Assembly (NCBI GenBank): GCA_020725545.1
Contig: DYEV01000027.1
Coordinates: 62,001-126,000 of the forward strand
Direction of reading: 5' to 3'
From: Desulfobacca sp.
GTDB lineage: Bacteria; Desulfobacterota; Desulfobaccia; Desulfobaccales; Desulfobaccaceae
DNA length: 64,000 bases
Shown: one piece after another, positions 33,773-42,787 of the stretch
How the letters are laid out: every line of letters starts with the position of its first letter
How positions within the stretch are numbered: position 1 is the first letter of the stretch
Program-made: the position numbers and the translations under genes
The notes under the pieces: model-generated
The model's database searches: none
Told to the model about the DNA's origin: nothing
The model's input: only the letters and a program-made list of their open reading frames with translations

Positions 33773-35296
33773 ATGAAACGGGAAAAAATCTGTGCGGTTT
33801 GGTTGCTCGTGGGCTGGCTCGGCTTGTTGGCCGCCGTACCGGCTTGTTCACCGCCGCCCAAACCGGAACCGGTAAAGACCGCCACCATCCCGGATAATGC
33901 CTTTGATCCGGCGGTCTGGGGCAAGGTCTATCCGCTGGAATACGATTCCTACATGAAGACTCGGGATCCCAAACCGCCACTGAGTCGCTACAAGCGGGGG
34001 TGGGACACGGATCTCATCGTCTGGGACAAACTGAGTCAATTTCCGTACATGGCCCTCTTGTTCAACGGCTGGGGTTTTGGGGTGGAATACAACGAACCCC
34101 GGGGCCATTACTATATGCTCATCGATCAGCTGGAGATCGACCCCTCCCGCCTTAAAGCAGGCGGTGTCTGTCTGACCTGCAAGTCGCCGTACGTGCCGAA
34201 ATTAATGCAGGAATTGGGCCCCAGTTATTTCTCTGATCCCTACTTGGACGTCCATGCCAGGATTCCCGAGGAGGGTCAGAAACTGGGAGTAGCCTGCATC
34301 AACTGCCATGACAACCGGGATATGGCTCTGAGGATCCATCAGCCGCCGTTGAAAAAGGCCCTGGCGGTGATAGGGGTGGATATGAACCGGGTCGGCCGCC
34401 AGGAAATGCGCAGCCTGGTCTGTGCCCAATGCCACGTCACCTATATTATCCCCAAGGACGCCAACAACAAATCCATCGACGTCTTCTTCCCCTGGCAGGG
34501 GAGCACCGTGGGCAATATCTCAATGGAGAATATTATTAAGGTGTTGCGCAGCAGTCCGTCCTATGGCGAGTGGAAACAGGCTGTCACCGGTTATAAGTTC
34601 GGATTTATCCGCCACCCGGAGTATGAATTTTATTCCCGGAACAGCACCCACTGGAACGCCGACGTCTCCTGCGCCGACTGCCACATGCCCTATACCCGGG
34701 TGGGGGCCAACAAGATTTCCAACCACAACGTCACCAGCCCCTTGAAAGACAATATGCGGGCCTGCCAACAGTGCCACACCGAATCCCCGGCATGGCTGAA
34801 GAACCAGGTGCTGGCCATCCAGGACCGGACGGTCTCCCTGATGCTCCGGGCCGGCTACGCCACAGCCATCGCGGCCAAACTCATTGAGAAGGTGCACGCC
34901 GCTCAGGCCGAAGGCAAGGCTATCCCGCCGGATCTCTACGACCGGGCGAAGGATTTGTATATTGAGGCTTTTTATCGGGTCATCTATTCGGGCGCCGAGA
35001 ACTCCGTGGGCTTCCACAACCCTACGGAGATGGGCCGCATCCTGGGTGATGCCATTGCCATGGCCGGCCAGGCTGAGGCCCTGCTGCGCCAGGCCCTTAC
35101 CCAAGCCGGAGTGGCTGTTCCCAAAGAAATCAACCTGGAGCTGGCCAAATACCTGAATAACCGCGGAGTAAAACCTTTGAACTTTGAACCTAAAATGGAA
35201 TTCCTGGATCCCTTCAGCATCCAGGAAATGTTGACCCCCCGGCAGTCCCTGGGGATTGCCGCACCGGCCGCGGCCCCGCCCAAGAAAGGCGAATAA
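33773..35296 (+). CDS. nrfA: Ammonia-forming cytochrome c nitrite reductase NrfA
   Basis: This 507-residue periplasmic pentaheme enzyme reduces nitrite to ammonium with six electrons. The active-site haem has the lysine motif CLTCK (about residue 133), followed by four CxxCH sites: CINCH, CAQCH, CADCH and CQQCH. An N-terminal signal segment ends near VPAC (Cys25), which may be a lipid attachment site. The reading frame offers TTG and ATG starts upstream, but GAGGG with five-base spacing favours 33773. A terminator follows. It forms a two-gene nitrite-respiration or detoxification unit with nrfH. Confidence 0.95.
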   Translation: MKREKICAVWLLVGWLGLLAAVPACSPPPKPEPVKTATIPDNAFDPAVWGKVYPLEYDSYMKTRDPKPPLSRYKRGWDTDLIVWDKLSQFPYMALLFNGWGFGVEYNEPRGHYYMLIDQLEIDPSRLKAGGVCLTCKSPYVPKLMQELGPSYFSDPYLDVHARIPEEGQKLGVACINCHDNRDMALRIHQPPLKKALAVIGVDMNRVGRQEMRSLVCAQCHVTYIIPKDANNKSIDVFFPWQGSTVGNISMENIIKVLRSSPSYGEWKQAVTGYKFGFIRHPEYEFYSRNSTHWNADVSCADCHMPYTRVGANKISNHNVTSPLKDNMRACQQCHTESPAWLKNQVLAIQDRTVSLMLRAGYATAIAAKLIEKVHAAQAEGKAIPPDLYDRAKDLYIEAFYRVIYSGAENSVGFHNPTEMGRILGDAIAMAGQAEALLRQALTQAGVAVPKEINLELAKYLNNRGVKPLNFEPKMEFLDPFSIQEMLTPRQSLGIAAPAAAPPKKGE

Positions 35297-35315
35297 CTGC
35301 CCGCCGGTTTAACCT

Positions 35316-35357
35316 GCCCGCGTTGCCAGCTAATGTCTGGGACGCGGGCGGTTTCTT
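35316..35357 (+). terminator. Rho-independent terminator of nrfHA
   Basis: GCCCGCGT and ACGCGGGC with an inner CCAG/CTGG pair form a long stem about 20 bases after the nrfA stop, followed by GGTTTCTT. Confidence 0.75.
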
Positions 35358-35415
35358 GAAGACTACCCCCTCCACTCCTTCTTCATTTTTGCATTAAATA
35401 TCAATAGGTAGATAA

Positions 35416-35444
35416 TTAAACTTAATACTTTTTCTTAAGTTTAA
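35416..35444. repeat. AT-rich perfect inverted repeat
   Basis: TTAAACTTAA and TTAAGTTTAA enclose a nine-base loop TACTTTTTC. It lies between the nrfA terminator and the waaA stop in an AT-rich stretch. It could end waaA transcripts or bind a protein. Confidence 0.7.
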
Positions 35445-35504
35445 GGCTTGTTCGTTCTGGCCTGGGCAGGCAGGGAGGCTGGCAGCAGCGGGGGTGGGGT
35501 CCGG

Positions 35505-36806
35505 TTAAACGGGGGGGCCTGGCGAGGAGAGAAGGGTCATTAACAGGTCGGCCTGGCGTTGCGCTGCGCCCCGGTGCAGTTTCAGGGCTTCCTGCCCCAA
35601 TGCCCCCCGTCGGCGCATCTCTGCCGGGTCTGCCAAGCAGGCGCGGCCGGCGGCGACCAGGCCGGGGCCGTCGGCAATCTGGATGCCGGCCTGCACCCCT
35701 GCCAGGAGGCTCTGGGCGGCGCGGAAATTGTCCAGGTGGGGGCCGTAGAGGGGGACCTTGCCCCAGACAGCCGGCTCCAGGATATTCTGGCCGCCGTGGG
35801 GGACCAGGCTGCCGCCCACAAAGATGAGGTCGGCCAGGCCATAAAGGGCAAAGAGATCGCCCACGGTGTCGATGAGGACCACCTGGGCCTGACGCGGTCT
35901 GCCGCCCTCTTTCAGTTCCTGCCAGAGCTGCCACGGGAGTCCGGCAGCCTCGAGAAGTTTGCTCACCGCACCGGCGCGTTCCGGATGGCGGGGGGCTAAC
36001 AACAAAAGCAGGGCAGGGGAGGTCTGCCGCAGTTCCTGATAGGCCTGGATAAGAATCTCTTCCTCGCCCGGATGAGTGGACGCGGCCAGAAAAACCGGCT
36101 GGTCCCTAATCTGCAGGCGTTGCCGAAAAATCTCGACCTGCTCTTGGGCCGCAGCATCAGGCCAGCGGTCAAATTTCGTGTTGCCGGTGCAGACCAGCCT
36201 GCGAGGCTCGGCGCCCAAAGAGGCGAAACGCTCCTGATCCTCGGGACTGCTGGTGGCAATGACATTAAATAGATTAAGAATATAGCGTAGTTGATCTTTA
36301 AACTTCAGATATCCTCTTAAGGATCTGGCGGACAGCCGGCCATTGACCAGGGCCAGTTTGACGCCCTGATCTTTGGCCGCCAGGAGAAAATTGGGCCAGA
36401 TTTCCGTTTCCAGGGCCACGTAAAGCGAGGGTTGCACATGAGCCAAAAGTCGGCGCACGCTCCAGGGAACGTCCACGGGATAATAGAATACCGTGCCGTT
36501 CTGGCCATATAAGCGGCGGGCCACCGCCTGACCGGTCTCCGTGCCGGTGGATAAGAACAGCTGGGCCTGGGGCAGGCGGGCCTGCAGTTCCCTCACCAAA
36601 GGCGCAGCGCCGGCAATCTCCCCCACGGAGACGCCGTGCAGCCAGAGACGGGGTTGATTGTTGGGGGAGGGGACAACCGGCAGCTTCAGCCCCAAGCGAT
36701 AGCGGAAACTCTCCCCATAGCCCCGGCGGCGCAAGCGCCAATAGAGATAGGGCCAGCCAACCGCCCCCACCAGGGTGGCCAAACCGTGGTAGAACCGGAG
36801 ACCCAT
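35505..36806 (-). CDS. waaA: Kdo transferase
   Basis: This 433-residue inner-membrane GT-B enzyme transfers Kdo from CMP-Kdo to lipid A precursor. The N-terminal anchor is LRFYHGLATLVGAVGWPYLY. Family blocks include WLHGVSVGEIAGAAPLV (with the catalytic Glu), STGTETGQ, ETEIWPNFL, TGNTKFDRWP, APRHPER and VGGSLVPHGGQNILEPA. The ATG at 36806 lies 28 bases after the upstream stop. A GTG at 36821 with GAGGG ten bases upstream is an alternative start. Together with lpxA and heptosyltransferase genes this shows a full LPS-making cell. Confidence 0.93.
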   Translation of the reverse strand: MGLRFYHGLATLVGAVGWPYLYWRLRRRGYGESFRYRLGLKLPVVPSPNNQPRLWLHGVSVGEIAGAAPLVRELQARLPQAQLFLSTGTETGQAVARRLYGQNGTVFYYPVDVPWSVRRLLAHVQPSLYVALETEIWPNFLLAAKDQGVKLALVNGRLSARSLRGYLKFKDQLRYILNLFNVIATSSPEDQERFASLGAEPRRLVCTGNTKFDRWPDAAAQEQVEIFRQRLQIRDQPVFLAASTHPGEEEILIQAYQELRQTSPALLLLLAPRHPERAGAVSKLLEAAGLPWQLWQELKEGGRPRQAQVVLIDTVGDLFALYGLADLIFVGGSLVPHGGQNILEPAVWGKVPLYGPHLDNFRAAQSLLAGVQAGIQIADGPGLVAAGRACLADPAEMRRRGALGQEALKLHRGAAQRQADLLMTLLSSPGPPV

Positions 36807-36834
36807 TGGTTTGACAGCCACGTTCCCGAAACCC

Positions 36835-37746
36835 TCAGTCCTGCTCTGATAGCTGGTGGCGTAAAGCCGCCTCAAGGGTCGGATACGCAAAGGTAAAACC
36901 GGCGGCCAGCAGTTTTTTGGGCAATACTTTCTGACCCCCCAAGATCACGGGGGCGAATTCTCCCAACGCCATTTTCACCATAAAAGCCGGAGCCGCCAGA
37001 AAACTGGGGCGATTGAGCACCCTGCCCAAGGCCGCGGCAAATTCGGCATTGCGCACCGGGTTGGGTGAGCAAAAATTAATGACGCCGCTCAGGTCCGGGT
37101 GTTCCAGGACAAAGAGAAAGGCCCGCAATTGATCGCTCTGGTCGATCCAGGAAAACCATTGCCGGCCAGAACCTACCGGGCCGCCCACAAAACTCTTGAA
37201 GAGCGGGACCATCGATGCCAGGATGCCACCGCCGCGTCCCAAAACGATGCCAAACCGGGTGATGATGGTGCGCACCCCCAAGTCTTGGGCTGCCAGCGCC
37301 GCAGCTTCCCATTCCTGGGCCACCTGGGCCAAGAAATCGTTTCCCGGCGGCGAGTCCTCGGTGAGCTCTTCGTCGCCCCGATCGCCGTAATAGCCGATGG
37401 CCGACGTGCTCAAGAGGACCTTGGTCTGCCGGTCCGGGGCGGCGGCCAGGGCGGCCACCAGATTCTGAGTGGTCAGAACCCGGCTGGCCCGAATGATCCT
37501 TTTGTTTTCTGCCGTCCACCGGACAAAGATGGAAGCCCCGGCCAGATTAATGATAACATCGTGCTCGGGCACGTGTTGCTGCCAGGGACCGGGTTCTGTG
37601 GGGTCTCCCTGCACATAGCGGCTTTGCGGGTCAGAGCTGGCTTGCGGCCGGCGGGAGAGAATGGTCAGTTCGTGGCCTTGCTGCCGCAGATGTTTGGCCA
37701 GATAAGTTCCCACAAAACCAGTGCCGCCGGTCAGGAAAAATTTCAT
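36835..37746 (-). CDS. TIGR01777-family epimerase-like protein
   Basis: This 303-residue extended short-chain dehydrogenase-like protein of the YfcH/SULA group begins KFFLTGGTGFVGTYLAKHL (GGxGFxG NAD(P) site). It has the family motifs INLAGASIFVRWTAENKR and SAIGYYGDRG and ends with the DUF1731-type tail (LPKKLLAAGFTFAYPTLEAAL). The physiological substrate of this family is unknown. It precedes waaA with a small gap, possibly co-transcribed. Confidence 0.88.
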   Translation of the reverse strand: MKFFLTGGTGFVGTYLAKHLRQQGHELTILSRRPQASSDPQSRYVQGDPTEPGPWQQHVPEHDVIINLAGASIFVRWTAENKRIIRASRVLTTQNLVAALAAAPDRQTKVLLSTSAIGYYGDRGDEELTEDSPPGNDFLAQVAQEWEAAALAAQDLGVRTIITRFGIVLGRGGGILASMVPLFKSFVGGPVGSGRQWFSWIDQSDQLRAFLFVLEHPDLSGVINFCSPNPVRNAEFAAALGRVLNRPSFLAAPAFMVKMALGEFAPVILGGQKVLPKKLLAAGFTFAYPTLEAALRHQLSEQD

Positions 37747-37890
37747 GGGCGCATCCTTTCGTTGCTGTGTGGGGGTGTGGGCACCTTGGCAAGATTTTCA
37801 GGGTGCCCCCCAGGCCGATGGTTATATTAGTTTACATAATATATATTATCAGACGCATTGAAGGGGTCGGGCCAAAAGGCCCTCCCAGAG

Positions 37891-38523
37891 TCATTGGGAA
37901 ATGTGCCGATCCAACAAGGACCGCAGGTCCTGATAATTGATTTCCACAATGCGCCACTGCCTCACATCTTCAGGTCGCACCATCCGAAAACGAAAGCTCT
38001 GGCTGCCGTTGGGAATAGTCAAAGTCACCCAGGCGCTACCTTCTTCCTGGCGGATCTGGGCCTGGGCCGGGATTGCTGCCAAGGCCGCTCTTTCGGCGGT
38101 ATTTAATTCCGCCAGATATTTCTCCACCGACGCCTTTATCTGGGGCTCCAAGGCCACCACAAGTTTGGGGGCCAGAAATTTGGCAAATTTTTTGGTAAGG
38201 TTGCGCCCCAGCCGGGTTAACTGGTCGTCAGGCAACTCCAAGCCTTTGGGTAGCAGCCAGGTGCCAAGATCGCCGGCCGATTGTTCCACCAGACTGTCAA
38301 CCACGGCCGGCAAATCGATAAATTGAAAGAGGGTTTTCGTATCATTGGCTTGCATGGCCTGGACCATCTGCCAGAGGGCGTAGCGCGGCGTCTGCCGCCA
38401 ATAGGTCTGGTAGCCGAGGTAACCGCCGATGGCCAGGCCGAGGAGAATGACCACCCCGATCACGGTCAGGAGGAATCGTTTCGAGCCTTTTTTTCGAATA
38501 TTTTCTGAGGCCAGGGTGCTCAT
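37891..38523 (-). CDS. DUF2939-like membrane-anchored protein
   Basis: This 210-residue protein has one N-terminal transmembrane helix (about residues 17-40, LLTVIGVVILLGLAIGGYLG), then the pattern TPRYALWQMVQAMQANDTKTLFQFID typical of DUF2939. The rest is a periplasmic domain of unknown function ending WRIVEINYQDLRSLL. It is monocistronic by position and divergent from the rRNA methyltransferase gene. Between them an inverted repeat TAGTAG/CTACTA lies near 38546-38560. Confidence 0.75.
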   Translation of the reverse strand: MSTLASENIRKKGSKRFLLTVIGVVILLGLAIGGYLGYQTYWRQTPRYALWQMVQAMQANDTKTLFQFIDLPAVVDSLVEQSAGDLGTWLLPKGLELPDDQLTRLGRNLTKKFAKFLAPKLVVALEPQIKASVEKYLAELNTAERAALAAIPAQAQIRQEEGSAWVTLTIPNGSQSFRFRMVRPEDVRQWRIVEINYQDLRSLLDRHISQ

Positions 38524-38662
38524 CGCCGCAATTTTCCTTTCTGCCGGTAGTAGCTTCCTACTATATCATAGATTAAAGAGGGCACCAAGACTTGGCGCCA
38601 CGGCTGCCGTATGGTAAGACGTACTGGCGGCCGGCCGACTCAAGATCAAGGAGAGGAACGGA

Positions 38663-39850
38663 ATGGAGACAAGACCGACGATCATGCTCAGTCGCAAGGG
38701 CGTGGCCTGGTGGCGCAGCGGCCACCCTTGGATATACCGGGACGACCTCCTTCCTGGCCAGACTGCGTCGCCCGGCGAGATCGTTGGGGTGCAGGACAAC
38801 CATGGCCGCTTCCTGGGCCAGGCCTTTTACAGCGCCACCTCCCGGTTGGCCCTGCGGTTTTTGACCACGGCCGCCGAGCCCATTGACGCGGCTTTTTGGG
38901 AGGCCAGACTTCAGCAGGCCCTGGCATATCGCCGCCGGGTCGTCCATGACAGCACCGCCTATCGCCTGATTTATGCCGAAGCCGACGGTTTTCCCGGCCT
39001 CATTGTCGATAATTATGACGGCCATCTGGTCATGCAGGTGCACCATGCCGGTTTCAGCCGCTGTTTGCCCGAATTGCTGCCCCTCTGCCACCGCCTGCTG
39101 CCCGTCAAATCCATCACCTTGCGCAACGACAGTGAAGTCCGTCGCCTGGAAGGCCTGCCCCTGGAAGTCCAGACGATCTTCGGCAGCGTACCCGAAAACC
39201 TCACTATCCAGGAAGGCCCTCTGCAGTTTCGAGTGGATCTGCTCAAGGGACAAAAGACCGGGCTGTTTCTGGACCAGCGGGAGAACCGCCAGGCCGCCGC
39301 GGCCTGGGCCCAAGGCGAGGTCTTGGATTGTTTCTCTTACCAGGGTGGGTTTGCCTTACATGCGGCCAGAGGGGCTCGCCGGGTAACCGCGGTCGAGGCT
39401 TCTGCCTTTTCCCTGCAGATGGCCCAGGAAAACGCCCGCTTGAACGGCCTGGACAATATTGATTGGGTCCAGACTAACTGCTTTGATTTTCTCAAAAGCG
39501 CCGTTAACGCCGGCCGGCAATATGACCTGATTATCTTGGACCCGCCAGCCTTTGCCAAAAGCCGGGCGGACCGGCCGGCAGCCGTCAAGGGCTATCGGGA
39601 TTTAAACCGTCGCGCCTTCCAACTCCTGCGGCCGGGCGGGGTCCTGGTGACCAATTCCTGTTCCTATAATCTGCCCCTGAACGCCTTTCTGGACCTCCTC
39701 CGCCAAGCCGCGCAGGAGGCCCACCGTTCGGCCCGCCTCATCGAATGCCGGGGGGCTGCCAGGGATCACCCCGCCCTCCTGGCCCTGCCGGAAAGCGCCT
39801 ATTTGAAATGCGTTCTGGCCATGGTCTCCTCTGGGAGCCAGGTGCCATGA
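38663..39850 (+). CDS. RlmI-like class I rRNA methyltransferase
   Basis: This 395-residue SAM-dependent RNA methyltransferase of the RlmI/RlmK group has an N-terminal PUA domain (LSRKGVAWWRSGHPWIYRDD). It continues through EADGFPGLIVDNYDGHLVM and QKTGLFLDQRENR, then the SAM fold (VLDCFSYQGGFALHAA), the catalytic DPPAFAKSRA and SCSYNL, whose Cys fits m5C chemistry. The likely target is a 23S rRNA cytosine. GAGAGGAACGGA precedes the ATG. Confidence 0.9.
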   Translation: METRPTIMLSRKGVAWWRSGHPWIYRDDLLPGQTASPGEIVGVQDNHGRFLGQAFYSATSRLALRFLTTAAEPIDAAFWEARLQQALAYRRRVVHDSTAYRLIYAEADGFPGLIVDNYDGHLVMQVHHAGFSRCLPELLPLCHRLLPVKSITLRNDSEVRRLEGLPLEVQTIFGSVPENLTIQEGPLQFRVDLLKGQKTGLFLDQRENRQAAAAWAQGEVLDCFSYQGGFALHAARGARRVTAVEASAFSLQMAQENARLNGLDNIDWVQTNCFDFLKSAVNAGRQYDLIILDPPAFAKSRADRPAAVKGYRDLNRRAFQLLRPGGVLVTNSCSYNLPLNAFLDLLRQAAQEAHRSARLIECRGAARDHPALLALPESAYLKCVLAMVSSGSQVP

Positions 39851-39890
39851 CGGCTGAGCCGTAAAAAATATCAATAAGGATACCTCTACC

Positions 39891-40835
39891 ATGGCAACCG
39901 GAGCCTGCGGAGTCGCCTGCGACGTCTGTAAATTAAAATTATTAATGATTTGTTCTAGTTGTGGTCCGGGTAAAAGCCAGCTGGCCAAGGCCAAATTGGC
40001 GGCCCAAAAACGCCTCTTGGGGGCCCCCTGCCCTATCCTGGCCTGCGCCGCGCTCAAACAGGTGGATTATTGTCTGCGGGACTGCGAGCTGTTTCCCTGT
40101 GAAAATTTTGTCCAGGGCCCCTACCCTTTCAGTCAGAGTTTCCTGGACATGCAACGGCGTCGCCGGCAGCAGCGGCCGCCGGCCATCAGCCCTTACCGCA
40201 GCTTCATTCAAACCCCCGAACCCTATTGGCAGGCAATCCTGGGCCGCGAGATCGCCGAGCTCTGCCGTCTGTTGCCGGCCCGTCCTTTTGGTGCTGATGG
40301 CCTGATCTTTGCGTCCTTCCACGAAGAAATCTTATTGGACCGGCGCCAACGGGCGCTCTTCCGCCAACAGCAGGGCCGTTGGGAGCGCAGCGACGATCCC
40401 CAGCTGGAGCTGCTCACCCTCCTGTTTTTGGCCAAAACCCAGCAGCTGCAGCCTCTCAGCCACCAGCTCGTCAGTGTGGCGGACCTGAAAGAAGCCCAAT
40501 ATTTCAAAGGGCCACACCGCCTGCCGGTGGATATCCTGGCCGAGCGCTTCGGTCAGGACCTCCCCGGGTTCCAGCGGGTAGCCCGTTTTTTGGCGGGGAC
40601 TCCCCTGGCCATGGCCGACGCGGCCTATACCTTTCTGCCCCTCCCCCGTCTGCCGGTCTCTCTCCTCCTCTGGCTGGGCGACGAGGAGTTTCCACCCCAA
40701 GGCACCGTCCTCTTCGACCGCTCCATCGAGGCCTATCTTTCGGCTTCGGGTATCTGGCTGTTGGTCAACTTCGTGATTTCCACTCTTTTGTGGAGTTCAC
40801 CCGCCCAGGGCATCACCCCGCAAGGGAACCCTTAA
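39891..40835 (+). CDS. DUF3786 protein with N-terminal cysteine cluster
   Basis: This 314-residue protein begins CGVACDVCKLKLLMICSSC and continues APCPILACA, CLRDCELFPC, giving ten cysteines in the first 75 residues. This is a probable metal or Fe-S site of DUF3795 type. The remainder matches the DUF3786 pattern (YFKGPHRLPVDILAERFGQD and DAAYTFLPLPRLPVSLLLWLGDEEFPP). DUF3786 occurs in anaerobes, often near corrinoid or Fe-S enzymes, with unknown activity. Its stop codon interlocks with that of the convergent gene. Confidence 0.82.
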   Translation: MATGACGVACDVCKLKLLMICSSCGPGKSQLAKAKLAAQKRLLGAPCPILACAALKQVDYCLRDCELFPCENFVQGPYPFSQSFLDMQRRRRQQRPPAISPYRSFIQTPEPYWQAILGREIAELCRLLPARPFGADGLIFASFHEEILLDRRQRALFRQQQGRWERSDDPQLELLTLLFLAKTQQLQPLSHQLVSVADLKEAQYFKGPHRLPVDILAERFGQDLPGFQRVARFLAGTPLAMADAAYTFLPLPRLPVSLLLWLGDEEFPPQGTVLFDRSIEAYLSASGIWLLVNFVISTLLWSSPAQGITPQGNP

Positions 40836-41734
40836 AAAGCATACCAGATCCTGACCCAATTGCGGACACCCTCGGGCCGGTTCTTGGTGGCCATCTCAAA
40901 TTGACTGATGGCGGCAAAGCTCCAGCGCTGCCAATCATATTTGATGCCCGGCCCGAGAGCAAAACTCCGGCCATGGAAACCGATATCAATCCCATCCGCC
41001 ACATCTGAAGTGGTCTGGGTATAGTAATAGCCGGTCGCGCCTATCCGCAGGCTGGGCAGCACGGCATAATCGACACAATAATCAAAATGGAAGGACTGTC
41101 CCGATTGATAGGTATCCCGGGCGCCGGTGATCGCCAGCGGCCGATTGTTCCGGGTGGGGAAGTCATACATCATCTTGATGTTGATCCCCAATCCCCAGGA
41201 CGGCATGTAAGCGAAAGCCAGAATGGGTTGAAACGTAAAATAATTGCGGGATGGACTGGCCGGCTGCAACCGATCATACGTGCCCGGGAACTGGATCTCG
41301 AAGGCAGCCGTGACATGGAAATCCCCGAAATGCCACCCCAAAATAATGGGATCAAAGGCCGTGTTGGCCAACCCGAAGCGTTGGTCGTCGGCAATGGTGA
41401 TTCCCTGAAAAGTGGATTTTAAATCGGTATAGACCAGGGGCAGCACCAGATGGGTCCCCCAGTTTGCCCCAAAAATCTGAAACTTGCTGGAATAAATGAA
41501 ACGAAAAACCTGGGCAAAGAGAAAGGCCTTGGGATTGGGCGGCCCCCCCGGGAACCGGTCCGCAGTATAGAAGAGCCAGTAATTCAGGTAATACATCCCT
41601 GGCGGCGGGAACACCCCGCAGGCAAAATTCTCAATGCCGTCGGCGTATGAGGTCAATCCCAACTCCGTTGCTGCGCCGGTCACGGGGATGAGCAGTAGCA
41701 GTAGACACAAGCCCACCATAAGCCGTTTTCCCAT
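40832..41734 (-). CDS. SphA/MetA-pathway-like outer-membrane protein
   Basis: This 300-residue protein has a signal peptide (about residues 1-22) and alternating aromatic beta-strands ending WVRIWYAF, typical of an outer-membrane barrel. The opening LGLTSYADGIENFACGVFPPPGMYYLNYW is the SphA (phenol degradation MetA-like) signature. It is paralogous to the protein at 50745-51386. The ATG at 41734 begins the signal peptide, and the frame is open 24 codons beyond. Transported substrate unknown, perhaps hydrophobic compounds. Confidence 0.82.
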   Translation of the reverse strand: MGKRLMVGLCLLLLLIPVTGAATELGLTSYADGIENFACGVFPPPGMYYLNYWLFYTADRFPGGPPNPKAFLFAQVFRFIYSSKFQIFGANWGTHLVLPLVYTDLKSTFQGITIADDQRFGLANTAFDPIILGWHFGDFHVTAAFEIQFPGTYDRLQPASPSRNYFTFQPILAFAYMPSWGLGINIKMMYDFPTRNNRPLAITGARDTYQSGQSFHFDYCVDYAVLPSLRIGATGYYYTQTTSDVADGIDIGFHGRSFALGPGIKYDWQRWSFAAISQFEMATKNRPEGVRNWVRIWYAF

Positions 41735-41819
41735 GGAAATTAAGCCTCCCTCATGCAAGATAACCTGCCGGTGCTGGGCAGGGCCACGGCGGCGTTGGCT
41801 CCACACTTTGGCTAGGCCA

Positions 41820-41848
41820 CCTTAATCAAGGATGAAATTTTTTGTCAA
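41820..41848 (-). promoter_or_regulatory. Candidate promoter of the SphA-like gene
   Basis: On the minus strand a perfect TTGACA (41843-41848) is followed after 17 bases by TTAAGG (41820-41825). The -35 is strong and the -10 weak. Confidence 0.4.
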
Positions 41849-41910
41849 GGGAAAAATGGACGGCGGGGGCGGAGAGATTTGTGCTTAATATATTAGATTA
41901 TAATAATAAA

Positions 41911-42204
41911 CTATAACTCTCTGCCAAACAAATCCAGCACCAGAGCCAGGAGGCCCATGAGGCGGTTGTCCCGCAGGCGATAAAAGACCTGGTTGCCGGT
42001 CCGCCGAGAGGTCAGCAAGCCCTTGTCCTTCATGAGGTTCAGGTGCTGGGAGAGATTGGCCTGCCCAAGGTCCAAGAGCTCAGCCAACTCACCGACCGTC
42101 CGTTCGGCCTGGCTCAGGATCTGCAGGATCTGTAGGCGGGCCGGATGGCCCATGGCCTTCAGGGCCTGGCTGGCTTTTTCTAAGCTGCGGAGATCGTTGG
42201 GCAT
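41911..42204 (-). CDS. ArsR-family transcriptional regulator
   Basis: This 97-residue winged-helix repressor has the pattern MGHPARLQILQILSQAERTVGELAELLDLGQANLSQHLNLMKDKGLLTSRRTG, the full ArsR helix-turn-helix and wing. It has no cysteines, so it cannot use the ELCVCDL metal site or a dithiol switch like BigR/SqrR and probably responds to another signal. No strong ribosome site is visible. Divergent to it lies the CXXC/polyferredoxin operon, a plausible target. Confidence 0.85.
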   Translation of the reverse strand: MPNDLRSLEKASQALKAMGHPARLQILQILSQAERTVGELAELLDLGQANLSQHLNLMKDKGLLTSRRTGNQVFYRLRDNRLMGLLALVLDLFGREL

Positions 42205-42655
42205 CAGAGAAACCCAGGATTGCTTTGCAAGCAGCGAGCTTTAAGCCTCGCTGCCAGGCTTGAACCGGTGTCCTGAAAACGCTTTCCCAGCAGGGCAACC
42301 TCACTTGGTGTAGAGTAGAGCGCAGCCAAGGATCTGAGATTCTTCAGTCGCTGCGCTCCTTCAGATGCCAGCATGACGCAAAAGCAAGCCCAATGAAGGG
42401 GCAGTTACTTGCTTGCGGGAACCTTGTGGGAACTAATTATTTATTATATTCTTATATTCTGATATTGCAATACCGGGAAATATTTTTTCTGACTTGCCTG
42501 AGGCCGCCGAAGAAGATATTATTGTTTAATTCAAGTGTCTCTAGCCTTTGTGGCCGCCACTCTGGTCTTCTGCGGGGTTAGCCTGGCATGGCAATAGAAG
42601 CACAGGTAGCGCCGGGGTGGTCCGTTTGCCATCTCCATCCCGACCGGAGGAGTTC
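42205..42655. other. Intergenic region between ArsR gene and polyferredoxin operon
   Basis: About 450 bases. A degraded copy of a larger inverted-repeat family lies at 42331-42377. The stretch 42430-42535 is AT-rich with a TATTGCAATA palindrome (about 42463-42472) and is the likely promoter/operator region. A weak TTGTGG-N17-TATTCT pair is present. Confidence 0.5.
42331..42377. repeat. Degraded copy of inverted-repeat element
   Basis: GATTCTTCAGTCGCTGCGCT followed by CCTTCAGA and CATGAC resembles the reverse complement of one arm of the element at 50390-50468 (GATTCCTCGCTGCGCTCAGA then ATGAC). Confidence 0.5.
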
Positions 42656-42787
42656 ATGCCCAAACGATCCCTATGGCTTCTTATCCTTTTCGTCCTCCTC
42701 TTGCTTCTGGGGTTGAACAGTGGTGAGGTTGCCAGCATCTTAAATTCGGGCACCAGCATCTGTCTTTCCTGCATCGGAGTGGGTTAA
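42656..42787 (+). CDS. Small CXXC-motif membrane protein (CD1871A-like)
   Basis: This 43-residue protein has one hydrophobic helix (LWLLILFVLLLLLGLN) and a C-terminal SGEVASILNSGTSICLSCIGVG. The CxxC-I-G-x-G end is like the small CD1871A-type CXXC proteins found beside Fe-S membrane proteins. GGAGGAGTTC precedes the ATG at 42656, about 36 codons inside an open frame. Its stop and the next start interlock in TAATG, so its translation is coupled to the polyferredoxin. It may deliver thiols or metal to the partner, which is inference. Confidence 0.75.
   Translation: MPKRSLWLLILFVLLLLLGLNSGEVASILNSGTSICLSCIGVG

Noticed and set aside
35422-35934. Pro/Arg-rich minus-strand frame of 170 codons
   Set aside because: It overlaps the waaA C-terminal coding region in another frame and has the composition of a shadow.
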